NCBI GenBank assembly: GCA_905182985.1
Contig: CAJJDN010000081.1
Coordinates: 162,006-226,005 of the forward strand
Length of the DNA stretch: 64,000 nucleotides
Origin: Paramecium sonneborni
Lineage: Eukaryota > Ciliophora > Oligohymenophorea > Peniculida > Parameciidae
Direction of reading: 5' to 3'
Below, piece by piece: positions 41,210-55,026 of this stretch. The translations under genes and the position numbers were made by a program. Every line of letters begins with the position of its first letter. Position 1 is the stretch's first letter. The notes beneath the pieces were generated by a model. That model was not told the origin of the DNA and made no database searches. It saw nothing but the letters and a program-made list of their open reading frames with translations.

Positions 41210-44200
41210 TCAATCATTTTTTATTTCTTATTTAATCTATGTTCTACTTCTTTCCATTTAACAATTTGATTATTTCATTTATTGTCTTACTTGTTCCATT
41301 ATAGTTTATTAAATAATATCATGCCATTCATCTTTCAAAAGTGCTGAAGTTGCACTTAAAAGATATTCATATTCTGAATTCTCATAACGAATCTAAAAAT
41401 TCTAAAAAGAATTACTTTTAATAGATTTTTCTTATTAGTTTCTAGAATTGGATCTTTTATGACAATAGCATCAACCAAAGAAATAAATAATATAGGTTAA
41501 AAATCTCCTGGCTTTTTAAATAATATTAAACCAACATTTGTTAATATTACGAATATTTCTTTCCAATTATCTTGAATCAAAAAGTTGCTCTTCATCAACC
41601 ATAACCAACCTATATACTTAATTAAATAATACCTTATTTGGTTGATACTTTAAATGCTGATGTCTTTCCTTAATCTAAATATCCTTATTTTTTTGAAACT
41701 TAAGACATATTTATTGGATCACTTAGCCCTTTAAACTTGATCTTAAACTCTTTTGAAAATTCCAGATTATACAACATCATTCTTTGAGAATTAAAAATCT
41801 CTGTTAAATAAATATTCAATTCTGTTCTCTTAAATGTTTCTATTAAGTAGTCATCAGAACCTGCAACTTTTATACAACATACTACTGGTGAACTCTTTTT
41901 ATTATTTATTTTTAAATACTTCTGAAAATATCAAGGCCTTTATGTCCTTAATTGAAAAATTTCTAGATAATTTTCCTGGTTTAGTCTCACCTTAAAATGC
42001 ATAGAATGTATGTTCAGTTATAAATATTATTCTTCTAGCTCTCTTACCTTTTGAATCTATTCTATATACACTATCAGAAAAACATTTCTATATTATTGAT
42101 TTATGAACATTATTTTCTATTCTTAAAAGTTCCTTTACTTTTTAATCATTTCTTATTCCTAGAAAATCTTTCTAAAATAATATTTTCTCATCAATTTATA
42201 TTGTTTATGGATCAAATATAGACTCTTTTAAATTCTTATTTTTCAACCCTCCCCAAAATTTATCAAAGTTTTACATTAATTAATTTTAATTATTTGGTTC
42301 TACTTTAATATTTGTCGAATCTTTTTCTATTTCTGTTTCTTCTACTATTGATTCTACTAAAAGTTATTAAAATTTTTGATTTCTTCTAGAATTCACTTAT
42401 ATTTTTTATTAATCAGGCTCCTCTTGATCAGCCTCTTATTAATCAAAATCCTATTATTCAGGTTCATCTTATTCAATAATCTTCAAACCTCCATTGCATA
42501 TATCATCCAATGGATTAAAATTACTATAGATTGTCTATGGATTTTATTGAATTGATGGCATTCTAGTATTTGAAAATCTATTTATTATACCAATTTTAGA
42601 AGATGGGAATATAGATACTTTACTAAATCTTCCCAAAGCTCCTAAGTTGAATTACTTACCCATAGCACTTGGTCTTGGCATTATACTACTTCTTAATTAT
42701 TGATTCTCACAGTTTAGATTCTCATAAAGCTTTTTATAATAATTAATCTCTCTCTTTAATTCTATTATTTATTGTTCATATCCACTTTGTTATTTTTAAA
42801 AAGTAACATTAACTTCTTCTAATGATTAATATTGTAATTGTAATCTTAAATAATATTAATTATACTTACTCATGCAATCTCTCTTCATAATGAATTATCA
42901 TTTCTTAATTCTAATCTTTTATTACGACTTAAACTTAACTATCTTCTAAATTTTATTTACTCTCAAATTCTTCAATTATTTTCATTAATGATTTATTATT
43001 TTAAGTTAATCTATTTATTTCACTTTAACTCTTGGATAATTGTTCATTCAATTATTTATTATCTATTTGAACTTCTTTCAATTCAGTCTCAATTTTTGTT
43101 ATACTTTATAATTAATCATGATAATCTTTTAATTGTTATTTTAAATCAATGCATTATTCTTAAACTCTCTATTAATTACAAATAATTTACATTCATTTCC
43201 TCTTAGAAAAAATCAGTATCTTATAAAAGCATTTGAATTTATTGGTCTTTATTTTAAATTTCAGACTCAAATTACTCTAATTAACTTTAGGCTAATTCTT
43301 TTTCAATTAAAAATTGCTCGATTTTTTTATTATTTTCAGTATATAATATTTCTATTTTTTTATCTTTTTCTTTAATTTGATCTTATAAAATAGAAATTTA
43401 AGCTTCCATTTTTTTTACAGTTTAATTAACTTCATTTAAAAGTTGTTTTCCTTATTAATTTACATATTTTTTTTGTAATATAATATCAGTTTATTAATAA
43501 ACAGTATTAGCAAAGTCTTTTTATTCATTTAATACATTTGGCATATGAGTTATAGATTTGTTTTCTTCGTCACTAGAAAAATGTTAGTTTTTATTGTTGT
43601 TTATTTAATCTTCATTGTATGGGTTTTTGGATTCTCCATTGGTTTGATAGGTATGTTAATCTATAATAATTCTTTCTAAATCGTTGCACAATTAAAGAAA
43701 CTCATTAATTTGAACTTTTTCATTTTCATCAACAAGTGGACGAATATATCTGAGTATTTCAATAGAATTGATTTTGATGGTTCTTTATAATTCTTTAGCA
43801 AGTGTTTCTAATTCCTTATATTCCACATCAATTCCGTATTTGTTTTCAACCAATTTATAAAAATTCTTAAACTGTTAAAGAAATTCATTAGTCAAGGTTT
43901 GTAACATATCTTAGGGTAGACGTTAGGCTTATACTCCAAGAGTTTTTAGATTTGTATTATAATTTTATGGTACATCTTATTGTAATAAGAATTCAAAGAC
44001 TAAGGTTTCAACTTAAAGATTAAATAGATAAATAGATACCAGTAGGATATGTAACAAGTCCATCTTATTTATCAAGAATAAAATCATATAGTTGTTTTTT
44101 GATTTATTCTTCCAATATGCATCTAACATCAAGTTTAGCAAATTGATCAATGATACTTGAAAAATCTTGATAAGTAAGATTTTGATTGGTATAGAAATTC

Positions 44201-44229
44201 CTAAATTCAGAGATTACGTCTTGAAACAT
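41210..44229 (-). CDS. Coiled-coil protein with TH1-like and PH domains
   Basis: Predicted 957-residue protein with six short introns: 44012-44039, 43169-43190, 42845-42869, 41895-41919, 41610-41632 and 41393-41415. The N-terminal 200 residues are helical (start MFQDVISEF). Residues about 215-480 form long Gln/Glu-rich coiled coils. A low-complexity acidic segment follows. Then comes a domain resembling the myosin-I tail homology fold (CFSDSVYRIDSKGKRARRI, FITEHTFYAF, NFSIKDIKALIFSE), and the end is a PH domain (QGWLWLMKSN, KEIFVILTNVGLILFKKPGD, closing with SALLKDEWHDIIQ). TH1 and PH both bind acidic phospholipids, so I infer a membrane-linked tether. No motor domain is present. Confidence 0.83.
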
Positions 44230-44287
44230 AGAAAAAATAAATTAAATAATCTATTTAGTTGATTGAATATAAATGTTCTAATTTTCA

Positions 44288-45369
<1,082 letters not shown>

Positions 45370-45628
45370 ATATGTTATTTTCTTTAATTATTAAATATAT
45401 ATTGTAACTCAATTTCAATTTCATCACTTCTCCCATTTATTTACAAACTTCCTATATATCTACTACTATATCTATTAATTAATCAAATAGACTCCAGTTC
45501 TATATTCTAATTTTCTAAACACTTTAAATAGAATACATTTATATTAGATAATAATTTCTATCCAAATTTATCAGTTATGATTGTATGACTATATATTGAA
45601 TTTCAAATAAAAACAATTATAATTTAAA

Positions 45629-45976
45629 ATGGAACTAATAAAAATTGAAGATTAATTTAATAAATATAAACAACCCATTTTAGAATTATAACACAATATC
45701 TGCATAATCACCTACTCTTGGTTTTAAAGGATATTTACAGCTTCTCTTATTCATTATCAATAATCAAAATTTAGAAATTCTTCAAAAAAAATAACTCAAT
45801 ATTTAGTCCAATGTGGCTTTTGCTTAATTGGTATTCATTATGGAAGGTTGATAATTAAATAGAAGAAATTTGTATTATATTCCCTAAGATTACTAAGTTC
45901 TGAAGGTGGATAGATTAATTTATATGATATTTATACATATAACTCATAATATTAATTTTATCTAAGTGTGTAATGA
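45629..45976 (+). CDS. Small hypothetical protein
   Basis: Predicted 115-residue open frame with a tract of ordered-looking sequence (ITQYLVQCGFCLIGIHYGRL) that could form one membrane helix. Not recognised. The reading frame may continue beyond the TGA through an intron, but none of normal length was found. Moderate support only: it is in a 740-bp gap between two minus-strand genes. Confidence 0.4.
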
Positions 45977-46112
45977 CTCTTTTGTTTGACATAATGAACC
46001 TAATGTTTTAAGAATGGAGATTAATAAAGGATAAATTCAAACCTAATTAGATTAGAAAGTAATTTTCATGAATTTACTTACATATATAAAATTTTATTTA
46101 AATGATAATTAA

Positions 46113-47174
46113 TCAATTGGGACATTTTCTTTCAATAATGCTAAACTTTCCAGATTCCTAGTATTCGTTCTTTGCCACCCAAAGAGACTAGAAAGAACTT
46201 AGTGATGCCAATATTGATCCACCAATAAATACTGAATGATAACGATTTTACTAATGATTTCAATTAATAATTACATTAGATGGATACATTACTAATTTAA
46301 CTTTACACATTGGAGGTGCTAGAGCTGATAATGTTGTTTGCAATTTATTCAAAAAACCTGGTATATTTGATGATCCTCCAGTTGATATCACTGTAGAACA
46401 CAATTATTATTTTATATCATTAACAGAATTGTTAATTATATCTAATAACATATGTTAAATTCCTTTGAAATTTTCATTGCTATTAAATAATTTATCTGCT
46501 ATCTCAGAAAGTTATGCTTATTACATTTAAACAAACTTTCCATCAGGTAATTCATATTGTTGAGTTGAATCAATTTGCTCATAAGTCAATAAACCTTATT
46601 TAATATCTCTGGCTAAACATGTCTTTTTAAATTGATTAAAATCTCCCACAACAAATTACCTAAATGGCTCATTTAGTATTTCCCCTCCAATTGGCGCTTA
46701 AATTTAGGTTTTTAATAATGTATATCCATCATGAACAGCCGATGCAGTAGTTGAATATGCTCCTATATCTAAAACCAAAGCCGTAGAACGACCTGCTGAA
46801 AATGTTGACAAAGCTGCATTTCTAATAGTGAAGAAATTTGGAATTTCTACACTCTCAAATAAAATCTCCACCACTTTTTGTAAATCATGTTTTGTTTGGA
46901 AATTGTTAGCCAGCAATAAACTATAATCCTTCGTCTGAACTCCAAGTTTCTCAAACATCTTTTTTAATAGATTTTCATATAAATCTGGATTAAATGGTTG
47001 TAAAATGTCCAATACTTGACCATTCCCATATCCTAATGCTTCATCTCCAAATTGCATAGTTTCTGTACATTTAGTGAAAGTACTCCATCTTGGAAAGTCA
47101 TCTCCTGTAAATCCTGCTCTTGTATAGAGGTTACCAATATCAGCAACAACAGAGATTATTTCGTCGCTATTCAT
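46113..47174 (-). CDS. ARP4: Actin-related protein, Arp4/BAF53-like
   Basis: Predicted 345-residue actin-fold protein. A 24-nt intron at 46251-46274 contains an in-frame TGA, so it must be spliced. Seen: VVADIGNLYTRAGFTGDDFPR (phosphate 1 loop), LVLDIGAYSTTASAVHDG (phosphate 2), GGEILNEPFRQF, ISTGGSSNIPGF (adenosine motif) and the ending [27 protein letters not shown] with IIERKCPN. That ending, with W at the position of the actin W and a Glu-rich -EYQESG-, matches Arp4/BAF53 more than conventional actin. Arp4 proteins are shared subunits of INO80, SWI/SNF-type and NuA4 complexes. The protein is 30 residues shorter than actin. Its start is 21 bp from the divergent BPNT1 start. Confidence 0.88.
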
Positions 47175-47195
47175 TAAAATAATAATAATAATAAC

Positions 47196-48188
47196 ATGTT
47201 AAAAGTTCACGAATTCTTTTCAGTTGCTACTCAATTAGCTTATAATGCAGCAATCATAATTAATTAAATTAGATTATCTCCTGATATTGGATAGAAATAA
47301 AAAGGCATTGATGATCCAGTCACAATTGCTGATATTAAAGCCTAAACCTATATTGTCTAATAACTCCATAAGCATTGGTATATTAATTTTAATATTCAAG
47401 GCCTTAACTTAAAATTGTAGGAGAAGAATCAACTGTCTATGATTAACCTATAGATTTGCCTGATACTCATTGCAATCGTTACACAGAAGATATTTTCAGC
47501 AAAACACCCAATAACATTAAGGTTAGAAGTGAATATGAAATTGATGACTTATGTGTTTGGGTTGATCCTTTAGATGGAACTCTTGATTTTGTTTTAGGCA
47601 AATATGATTGTGTTACAACTTTGATTGGACTTTCATATAAAAAATAAGCTTTAATTGGAATTATCTCTTAACCATTTATCAAAATATCAGAATAATAATA
47701 TGAATTTAAGCCTAAGATCTATTTTGGTCATCATCCATAAAAAAGAATATTTTATACTTATGATATTCAATCATTAATTCCATTTGAACTTAAAAAAGCG
47801 TCATATGATCCTTCTAATATTATTCTGTGTACATAAGATAAAAGATTAACTGAAGAAAAATTACAAAAAATTAAATCTCTTGGTTGTTCTCTACTTTAAA
47901 TGGGAGGATCTGGGAAAAAAAGTCTTACAGTTTTGGAGGGCAAGGGAGATATATTTTTTTACCTTGGAGTCAGAATGTGTAAGTGGGATATATGTGCACC
48001 TGATGCATTATTTTAAGCTTTTGGAGTATAAAAATCTATTTATTTAGGGTCGCTTTGTAGGATTAGAAGGATAAATCTATTAATATAATTCAGAAGATAA
48101 AACTTATGATAATCCTTATGGCCATTTAGCTAGCATTCATGGTGAACTAGTTGATAAATTCTTGCCAAAAACCACTGGAATGTTATGA
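47196..48188 (+). CDS. BPNT1: 3'(2'),5'-bisphosphate nucleotidase (BPNT1/IMPase fold)
   Basis: Predicted 315-residue Mg-dependent, Li-sensitive phosphatase that hydrolyses PAP to AMP in the sulfate-activation pathway. Introns at 47378-47400 (23) and 48026-48047 (22). Seen: LAYNAAIII helix, DDPVTIADIKAQ, KIVGEES (metal Glu), the WVDPLDGT metal/catalytic motif, VTTLIGLSYKKQALIGII, LEGKGDIFFYL and the closing CKWDICAPDALFQAFGG. The block CKWDxCAP together with the spacing of DPLDGT is that of BPNT1 rather than inositol monophosphatase. All metal-binding acids are present. No targeting peptide. It shares a 21-bp upstream region with the Arp4-like gene. Confidence 0.92.
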
Positions 48189-48909
48189 TGTTTTAAAATA
48201 TTAAAAAAAATTATTTAATAAGATAAGAAGGATTTCTCTAACTTAATTTTATATAATTTTTTCATGAGTAAAATTTGCTGTAGCAAAAATTATTTTCCAT
48301 TGTTCTAATTGATTAATATAAATCGTAATCTCGAGTAGTAATTCTAATTATGAAAAATTTTTAATTTATCTTTTTTTCTAGAACTAATATCTTGAATCGT
48401 AAATATAATCAGTTTATCAAATTTCATTAACTTATTATATATGAACTCAGTGAAATAGAAGATATCAACAAATTTTAAATATTATTAATTTTATGAAATA
48501 AATATGAGTTTTTTATCATTATACTTTTCAAAAAAATTTCTAAGGTTTCCTTTTATCTTCTCAATTATTTTTTTTGTCTAGTTATAATTTTAAATGAAAT
48601 CAATTTTCAATTCAGTCATTTAGAAATATCGAGTCATTTTAAAAGTTCGACGAGAAGGAATTGAAGTTGAAAAAATTGTTTGTTTTGTTTTAATTTAAAC
48701 TTTATCCTTCTGACAGATAAATTTCAGAAACCAATACTCGAAATTTAGATACTTCAAGGAATCTTTATGATTAGATTAATTGATAGATAGATTCAATAAA
48801 ATAAAATAAACAAAATTTTTGAATGAGAAATTTAACAATTGAATATAAATTTTATTAATTTATAACATATTTAATTTCAAATTTTATATTTATACAACAA
48901 TACCCATCA
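48189..48909. other. AT-rich intergenic region (0.7 kb)
   Basis: Region between the nucleotidase stop and the next start on the same strand. Several short homopolymer runs, no conserved frame and no recognisable signal. Confidence 0.5.
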
Positions 48910-50197
48910 ATGAGTGATTATCAGATAAAATACTAAGAAATTAAAGGGAGTCTAGCTATTTTAATGTAATAAAATAATGCTCTTAAATAATAACTTAAAG
49001 AGGCTTGTGAAGAATTGTAAGAAAAATAATTGTTAAAGGAAGAATGGGCTGAAGAAGTATAAAGAGTTTCCGAAACAATACATTTATTGTAAAGTGAAAA
49101 TGCTAGTATTTATTGTTTGTATGCTAGATTTATTATAAGAAAATGAACATTTAAATAGAAATTGTTTAGAATCTAAATATCTTATAGAACAATAAATTGA
49201 ATAAATTACGATTTTAAAAGATTAGAATGACAAATTAGTTGTCTAATTAGATTAATGCAGATAATAAAATTTATAAAAGGAATTAATTATTAAATAGCAA
49301 CGAGATGATAATATAAAATAAATTGAATAATTACAATAGCAATATAATGAAGAAATAAAAAAATTATAGGGTATAATAGATAATCAAAATGGTTTAATAT
49401 AATCTTATGAGAAATTGAATGAGATTGACAAATAGGATTAATAACATTATAAATAACAAAATTAGATTTAATTTGAGGATTAATTTATAGAACTAAAAAA
49501 TAGAAATTTAATTCTTTAGAATAAAATAAATGATGAAAAATAGAAATATGATTAATTATATGAGTAACATAGAGATGAAGTTTAAAAATTATAAAGTGTA
49601 ATAAAAGAATAAAAAGATTTATTAAATTAATATGAAAGAATAATAGAGAGAGATAAAAAATAAGCTTAATAATAAACACAGTTAAATAATACACCTGTTA
49701 ATATGCAGTATGAGATAGCATAAGTACCATAACTATAATAAATGAAATAAGTACATTAATAAATTCCTTAATAACCTTTATATTCATAACCTAATTTAAA
49801 TTAAAATGTCTACCAATAAACATTAGCATCTCCTCTTCTTTATGATAAATGCAATTAGCCATCACCAACTTATTTACACACTTAACCTAATTATGCTTAA
49901 CCTAATTATGCTTAACCTATATCACAAAGACCACCAAAAACATTTTTTACTAACAATAAGATAAATCATTAATTGAATTAAATAACAAGAGATAAATAAA
50001 ACTCAAGAGAATATAATTAAAAACGTAGTTTTCATTTTGATGATGAGGAAGATAGTAAAAGAGTAGAGAAAGAGTTTTAGGAAGAATTCTTGAATAAATT
50101 TTAGAATGTAATTGGAAGAATGGAAGATAAACTATACTAAATGTAAAGTGAATTAAATATTTCTGGTATTTCAGAAAAACCAAAAAAATTAAGATGA
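48910..50197 (+). CDS. Coiled-coil protein with PNYAQ repeats
   Basis: Predicted 421-residue protein; a 22-nt intron lies at 49106-49127. Residues 1-260 form a nearly continuous coiled coil rich in Gln, Glu, Lys and Leu. Residues 265-345 are Pro/Gln/Tyr-rich, with direct short repeats PNYAQPNYAQP, as in flexible linkers. The C-terminal 75 residues are acidic then helical (FHFDDEEDSKRVEKEFQEEF). No catalytic motif. Probably a cytoskeletal component. The stop converges on the Dicer-like gene with 47 bp between. Confidence 0.85.
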
Positions 50198-50244
50198 TTG
50201 ACCCATAAATATATATATATATATTATCATTATAATTAAAATTT

Positions 50245-52475
50245 TCATTTTAAACTTCCAGAGCTTTGATAAAAATCGTAAATTAAAGAAATATTATCAA
50301 CTACATACTTAATATAAGGTTTGTACATTTCTCCATATATTTTAACAACCATTTCCCATCCATATTCAACAAAAATACAAGCTGCTACACTTTCCCATAG
50401 ATCACTCATAGTTTTTGGAATTTATGCTGAATATTAATTGATTTTTCTAAAATCAGTAAATTATTCATCTCTTAATAATGTTAAGACTCTTTTTATATCA
50501 TTCTAAGTTTCTCTAGTAAGATTTCTAGCATACTAATGAAAATTATGATAAATTGCCATAGTTCCCATAAATCCACTATCAAGTAAAGATATTTTAGCAG
50601 TGTGAAGCATTCCTGGACATAATAACAATTTTTATGTAATTTTACCTTCTCTACATAATTATTATTATTAAGGATTATAGTATAACTTTTCACATTCCTT
50701 ATGAACATTTACAATTACAAGTAATTCTAATATTGCATCTCCAAAAAATTCTAATCTTTCAAATTCATCTAGTGTCAGAGCTTCTTCAATTTTATTTAAT
50801 TTGCATCCTAAATAATCTTCAAATTCTTAAAAAGGTTAATTAAATTTTATTGTTTCAGAGAATGGTCTTACAATTATTTATTTCTTTAATGGATAATCAT
50901 TATCATTTTCTTTATCTATAATATTTTCTTTAAAATCAATTAAAGGTTTTCCTTTATAGAATTACTATAATTTTCCTTTAAATTCAAACTTACTTAATTT
51001 AAAAAAATCAATTAAATCTTTAAATTCATAGTTTTTTATATAACATGCTCCACATAATGCTTCATAAATATCTGCTTATTATTTTTAAGATAGTTTAGGA
51101 TCTTCTTATTCATTTATAATCATCATCATATGATTTAAAAATTTCTTTGAATTAATCTTAAAATTCATTGTATTCAATTTCAATTTAGAATAAATACCAC
51201 TTAGATATTTATTTGTTATTAATCTAACTCTTGCAGAAGTCAAAACATTTTCTGTTTTATATTTTGTTTCTTCGAATAACATAGCAGATGTTAAATACTT
51301 AATTACAACATCACCAAGCATTTCTAAATTTTGATAATTTCTTTAAAGATTAAAAGAAGGACAAGAAATGGCTTCTTCAATTCTATCAATATTAGCTAAT
51401 CTACCAATTTAATAAGTAGCATTCTATGCATTTGCTATCAATATTAACTAAGAGATTAATTATAAAAATGTTCTACAAACTAAATCCATAAATTTAATTG
51501 ATAGAGGATATTTAAACAATGCACTTTCTCCAGCAAAATAGATTTATTAATAATTAGAAGATAATAAGGTACATTTATTATCTTCTTCACAATTTGGACA
51601 AACTAAACTTATATTACAGAGATATATTACAAATTTTCATATAATCACCATTTTAGTGCATTTATGAAATACTTTTTATTTGTTGTAAAATGTAGAACTT
51701 AGTGTCTTAAACATTGAGATTAAAATTCTTTCTAATACATTAAACAAAATTAACAGAAGGTGGATAATTTTTTCCTTATAAAAAATCTAATAATGTGCCT
51801 TTAGGATTATCCAACATAAAAATCTATTAAATTTCATTTATATCAGAATAGATTGAATTATCAATTAAATAAAATAAGTAATCAATTAATTAAGTATTTT
51901 TATCAAATTGATATTAAATATTGCAAACCCTATAAGGATTGGTAGTATAATAAAGAGTATAGAATTTAGTTTGAGGTTGGATTGGTTCATTTTTTTATGC
52001 TAATTTACATTCTAGAAATTCATAAATTTGATCAAAGTGAATACTGTAAACTCCAGGAACAACTAAAATATTTATTTAAGGTAAAGGAGTAGGTTCAATA
52101 AAAGTCTAAAAGTTACGAGCATTATAAGGTTGAAATTATGTTTTATTAGTTAAGAATAAATCACCAAATAATAGTATATTAAAACTAACAATCGATTTAA
52201 ATTAGCCTATTGAAACAATAAGTTTCTATGATACTTTATATCTAGGACAAATTGTTGAACTAAAAACGATGAAACCTTTGAAATGATATTAAATTAAATT
52301 TACTTTATTGACTATATTCAATTGGACAGGGAGAGAGAAGAATAAGCATCTAATTATCAATCTCAAAGTAATTCAAAAAGATTAGTACATTTTACTTATC
52401 TTCAAAGGCTTAATAATGAGATGAAATTTATGGTGGTATGTATCCAAAAGCCTGAACACAAGGGATTTCTGCCAT
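50245..52475 (-). CDS. Dicer-like protein with two RNase III domains
   Basis: Predicted 724-residue RNase that cuts double-stranded RNA into small RNAs. Introns at 52276-52303 (28) and 51603-51630 (28). No helicase domain; the first 330 residues are divergent and end in a CPNCEEDNKC knuckle. RNase IIIa: NLEMLGDVVIKY (Glu366, Asp370) and ADIYEALCGA. RNase IIIb: ERLEFFGDAILELL (Glu554, Asp561) and MSDLWESVAACIF. All eight acidic catalytic positions appear intact. A size near 700 residues with paired RNase III domains and no helicase is the layout of Paramecium Dcl proteins, which make scnRNAs and iesRNAs guiding DNA elimination at macronuclear development; which paralogue this is cannot be told from the sequence alone. 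The start at 52475 is the first ATG of the spliced frame. Confidence 0.92.
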
Positions 52476-52585
52476 AAGAATTATATTTACTTTTATTAAA
52501 AATTGAAGATAAAAATAATCATCTTAATTTATTTCTCATTATAAATTATAATCTAAAAAGCCATGTTTAAATTATCATTGTGCTT

Positions 52586-53130
52586 TCATGAAATTTAAAT
52601 CAAATCTCCTAAAATTTTGTTTCTTGCTTCATCATTAATTAAATATAAAACCATACTTTATATTTCATCATTCAAATAATTTTCACATAAACGAATTAAA
52701 GACAAGAGGAAATATTTTATTTTTAATTTCATATATGTCTTTACCATGTTTGATTTTAATAGACAAATTAATTAATGTATTATAGGGATGTGCATATTTA
52801 TAAAATATGTTTTTTTTAATTCGTATTTAAGAAGAAAATATCGATAATAATTTAATTTTCGAAATCAGAAATATTAAAAAAAAAAAAAATTTTTTCAATC
52901 TAAAGTATCCATGATATTACGGAATTAAGTTAAAATACAATTCTCTGTTATTATAAAATTTATAAGAATATGGGTAATAAAGATTTTTAAATAATATTTT
53001 CTGGTAAATTTTATATTGATTGAAGCCATAAAAAGATTTGTAATCATTGCATTATAAAACAATTCTATATTTTTTTTCATAAGATAATTCATCAGGAGAC
53101 TCATTAAAAAAAGTTTCTTCATTTAAAAAC
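52586..53130 (-). other. Uncertain coding fragments upstream of the Dicer-like gene
   Basis: Two minus-strand stretches look coding. One runs from about 53130 to 52680, rich in Tyr/Phe/Lys (EKKYRIVLQCNDYKSFYGF, FYNNRELYFNLIPQYHG), faintly recalling inositol polyphosphate kinases (FY...L..P.YHG, then KIKHG). The other is ATG 52747 to TGA 52586 (53 residues, helical). They lie in different frames and I could not connect them. Either a small gene with introns I missed or a decayed one. Confidence 0.3.
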
Positions 53131-53461
53131 TTTATTATAGTATTTTTAATTATAATTTGATTTTATTTCTATTAATGTTATTATTTGCATTTTCAATTAT
53201 ATAATAAATATATTTGTTACGATTCATAGATTATGTGATTCTATTAACATAATAGTTACCCAAACTGAATTGTATAAATAGTTTTTTACAAGATTTTAAA
53301 ATGTCATTAATTTACAGATGAATTGATTCAATTGATATAAAGAAAATAATCAGATAATAATAGATTAAATAACATATTAAATAGATTAAGAGATTGAGAA
53401 GTATTAAAACATTTGAAATTATTGCCAAATATTTATAATTATTTTTTGTGTCCTACATTAA

Positions 53462-53827
53462 TCATTTTTTAAAAAATAAATATGGATTGAATGTTTCAGG
53501 AATGAAAAACACTCCTCCTCCAATAAATGACAATACAGAATTACGAAATAAAGATCCTAAATTATTTTTATTTTTGTTTTACTTCTCCATGTTAAAGTTG
53601 CCAAACCAATTGTTCCTATGCATAACATTATAAATCGGCTATTATATGGTACATTATCAAGGATATATTTCTTTTTGAAATCTTTATAATTATTTAAAAC
53701 TTATACTTGTTATTTCTTATGGCATTGATTCAAAAAAATTATAGAAATCTTCGCATTTTTCAGCAACCCAATATGTGGTATCTCCCTTTATTAGATTTAC
53801 TAAAATAAGTTTTTCTTCGTTTTCCAT
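53462..53827 (-). CDS. Small membrane protein, possibly MICOS (APOO/MIC26-like)
   Basis: Predicted 104-residue protein; introns at 53682-53706 (25) and 53557-53582 (26). The N-terminal 55 residues are soluble; then come two closely spaced hydrophobic segments, RFIMLCIGTIGLATLTW and NSVLSFIGGGVFFIP, each with small residues (GTIGLA, GGG), separated by a basic RRSLFR loop and ending in NPY. This hairpin resembles MICOS subunits of the apolipoprotein O family, which shape mitochondrial cristae, but the match is by pattern only. Both introns are needed for a continuous frame. Confidence 0.6.
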
Positions 53828-54107
53828 TTATAGTGTATTGAATTGAATATAAAAATAAATATATAGAAAAACTTATCTTTAAAATATTCCCAAAATTAAA
53901 AATTTATTAATAATTTATGAAAATAAAAAAAACAATAACTTTGCTGACGAACATTAACAATTAATTGTTCAATTATTTTAAGATGTTATTTTTGTATTTC
54001 TAAATGCACATCATTAGTTTTAAATTTTACATAATAACATTATCATTAATTTTAAACTTTAAAATAAAATTACTACCAATAATCATTATAAATAAGTTTT
54101 GAAAAAA

Positions 54108-54534
54108 TCACAAATATTAAGACAATTGATCTTTTTTCAATGGTTTGACTAATAAATCATCCATACCAGCACTAATACATGCTGCTTTTGTCTTTGGATC
54201 ACCATCTATTTTTTTATTTAAAATAATTATTATAAATATACCTCCACTAAGACCTAGAATCTTACATTTAGGTAATCCTTTAGCTTTTTCATGAGCTCTA
54301 ATTTATTTTGCAGACTGAAAATATTAATTAAATTTTTACATCATAACCATCCATCACTGGCATGTGAATATCCATAAGTACATGAATAAAATCTGGTGAT
54401 TTTTGGTATGCTTCTAAGGCTTCTTTTCCATTAGCTACCACCATACATTCTACTTTCAAAGCACCATATAACATCTTTAATAAATTTTAAGCAAAGGGTT
54501 CATCATCAGCTACTAACACTTTCTTTCCTTCCAT
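54108..54534 (-). CDS. Stand-alone response regulator receiver protein
   Basis: Predicted 121-133-residue single receiver (REC) domain of two-component phosphorelay. Seen: KKVLVADDEPFAQNLL with the acidic pair (Asp10, Asp11), HVLMDIHMPVMDGY with phosphoacceptor Asp55, ILGLSG (conserved Ser/Thr of beta-4) and AGMDDLLVKP with the invariant Lys. A 25-nt intron lies at 54315-54339. A 36-nt stretch at 54206-54241 also has GT...AG ends and its removal gives a better beta-4/alpha-4 loop, but it lacks a TGA and is longer than the other introns, so splicing there is uncertain. No output domain or DNA-binding region: probably a phosphotransfer shuttle. Confidence 0.92.
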
Positions 54535-55026
54535 AATAAAATATTTTTATTAATCAGAATTTTTATGTCTTTTGACTAAGTCTCTTATCTTTCTAAATAA
54601 ACTTTTATTTTTCTATTTTTTTCAAGATTAAAATTAAATTAGAATTGGCTTTCTATTACTCATTTTATTTATTATCTTTTACACTTCTAAAACTATAATC
54701 AGAAATCATTGTCATGAAATAATTAAATATTTAATTGTTATTTAATTCTGATGTTTCTCAAAAAGTATTATAAAGAATCAATATATAATAATATGAAAAT
54801 CATAAAATTTATAATTTAAATTTTTTTAATTCTTTTCAAAAACCATTTATTTATTTATTTTTGAAGTAATTCTTATAATTTATTAATCTTTAAAATTATT
54901 AATCATAAAATATTTCAAATCCTTCATTCTTACTATTTTATCATAGTCTTTCTGATAAAATTAAGGATTAATTTTTGTATTTTACATGATTATTAATTAT
55001 TTTTGTCGATAATTAATAATTAAAAA
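54535..55026. other. AT-rich divergent promoter region
   Basis: About 490 bp between the divergent starts of the response regulator and prohibitin. Poly-A/T tracts only; no recognisable element. Confidence 0.5.
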
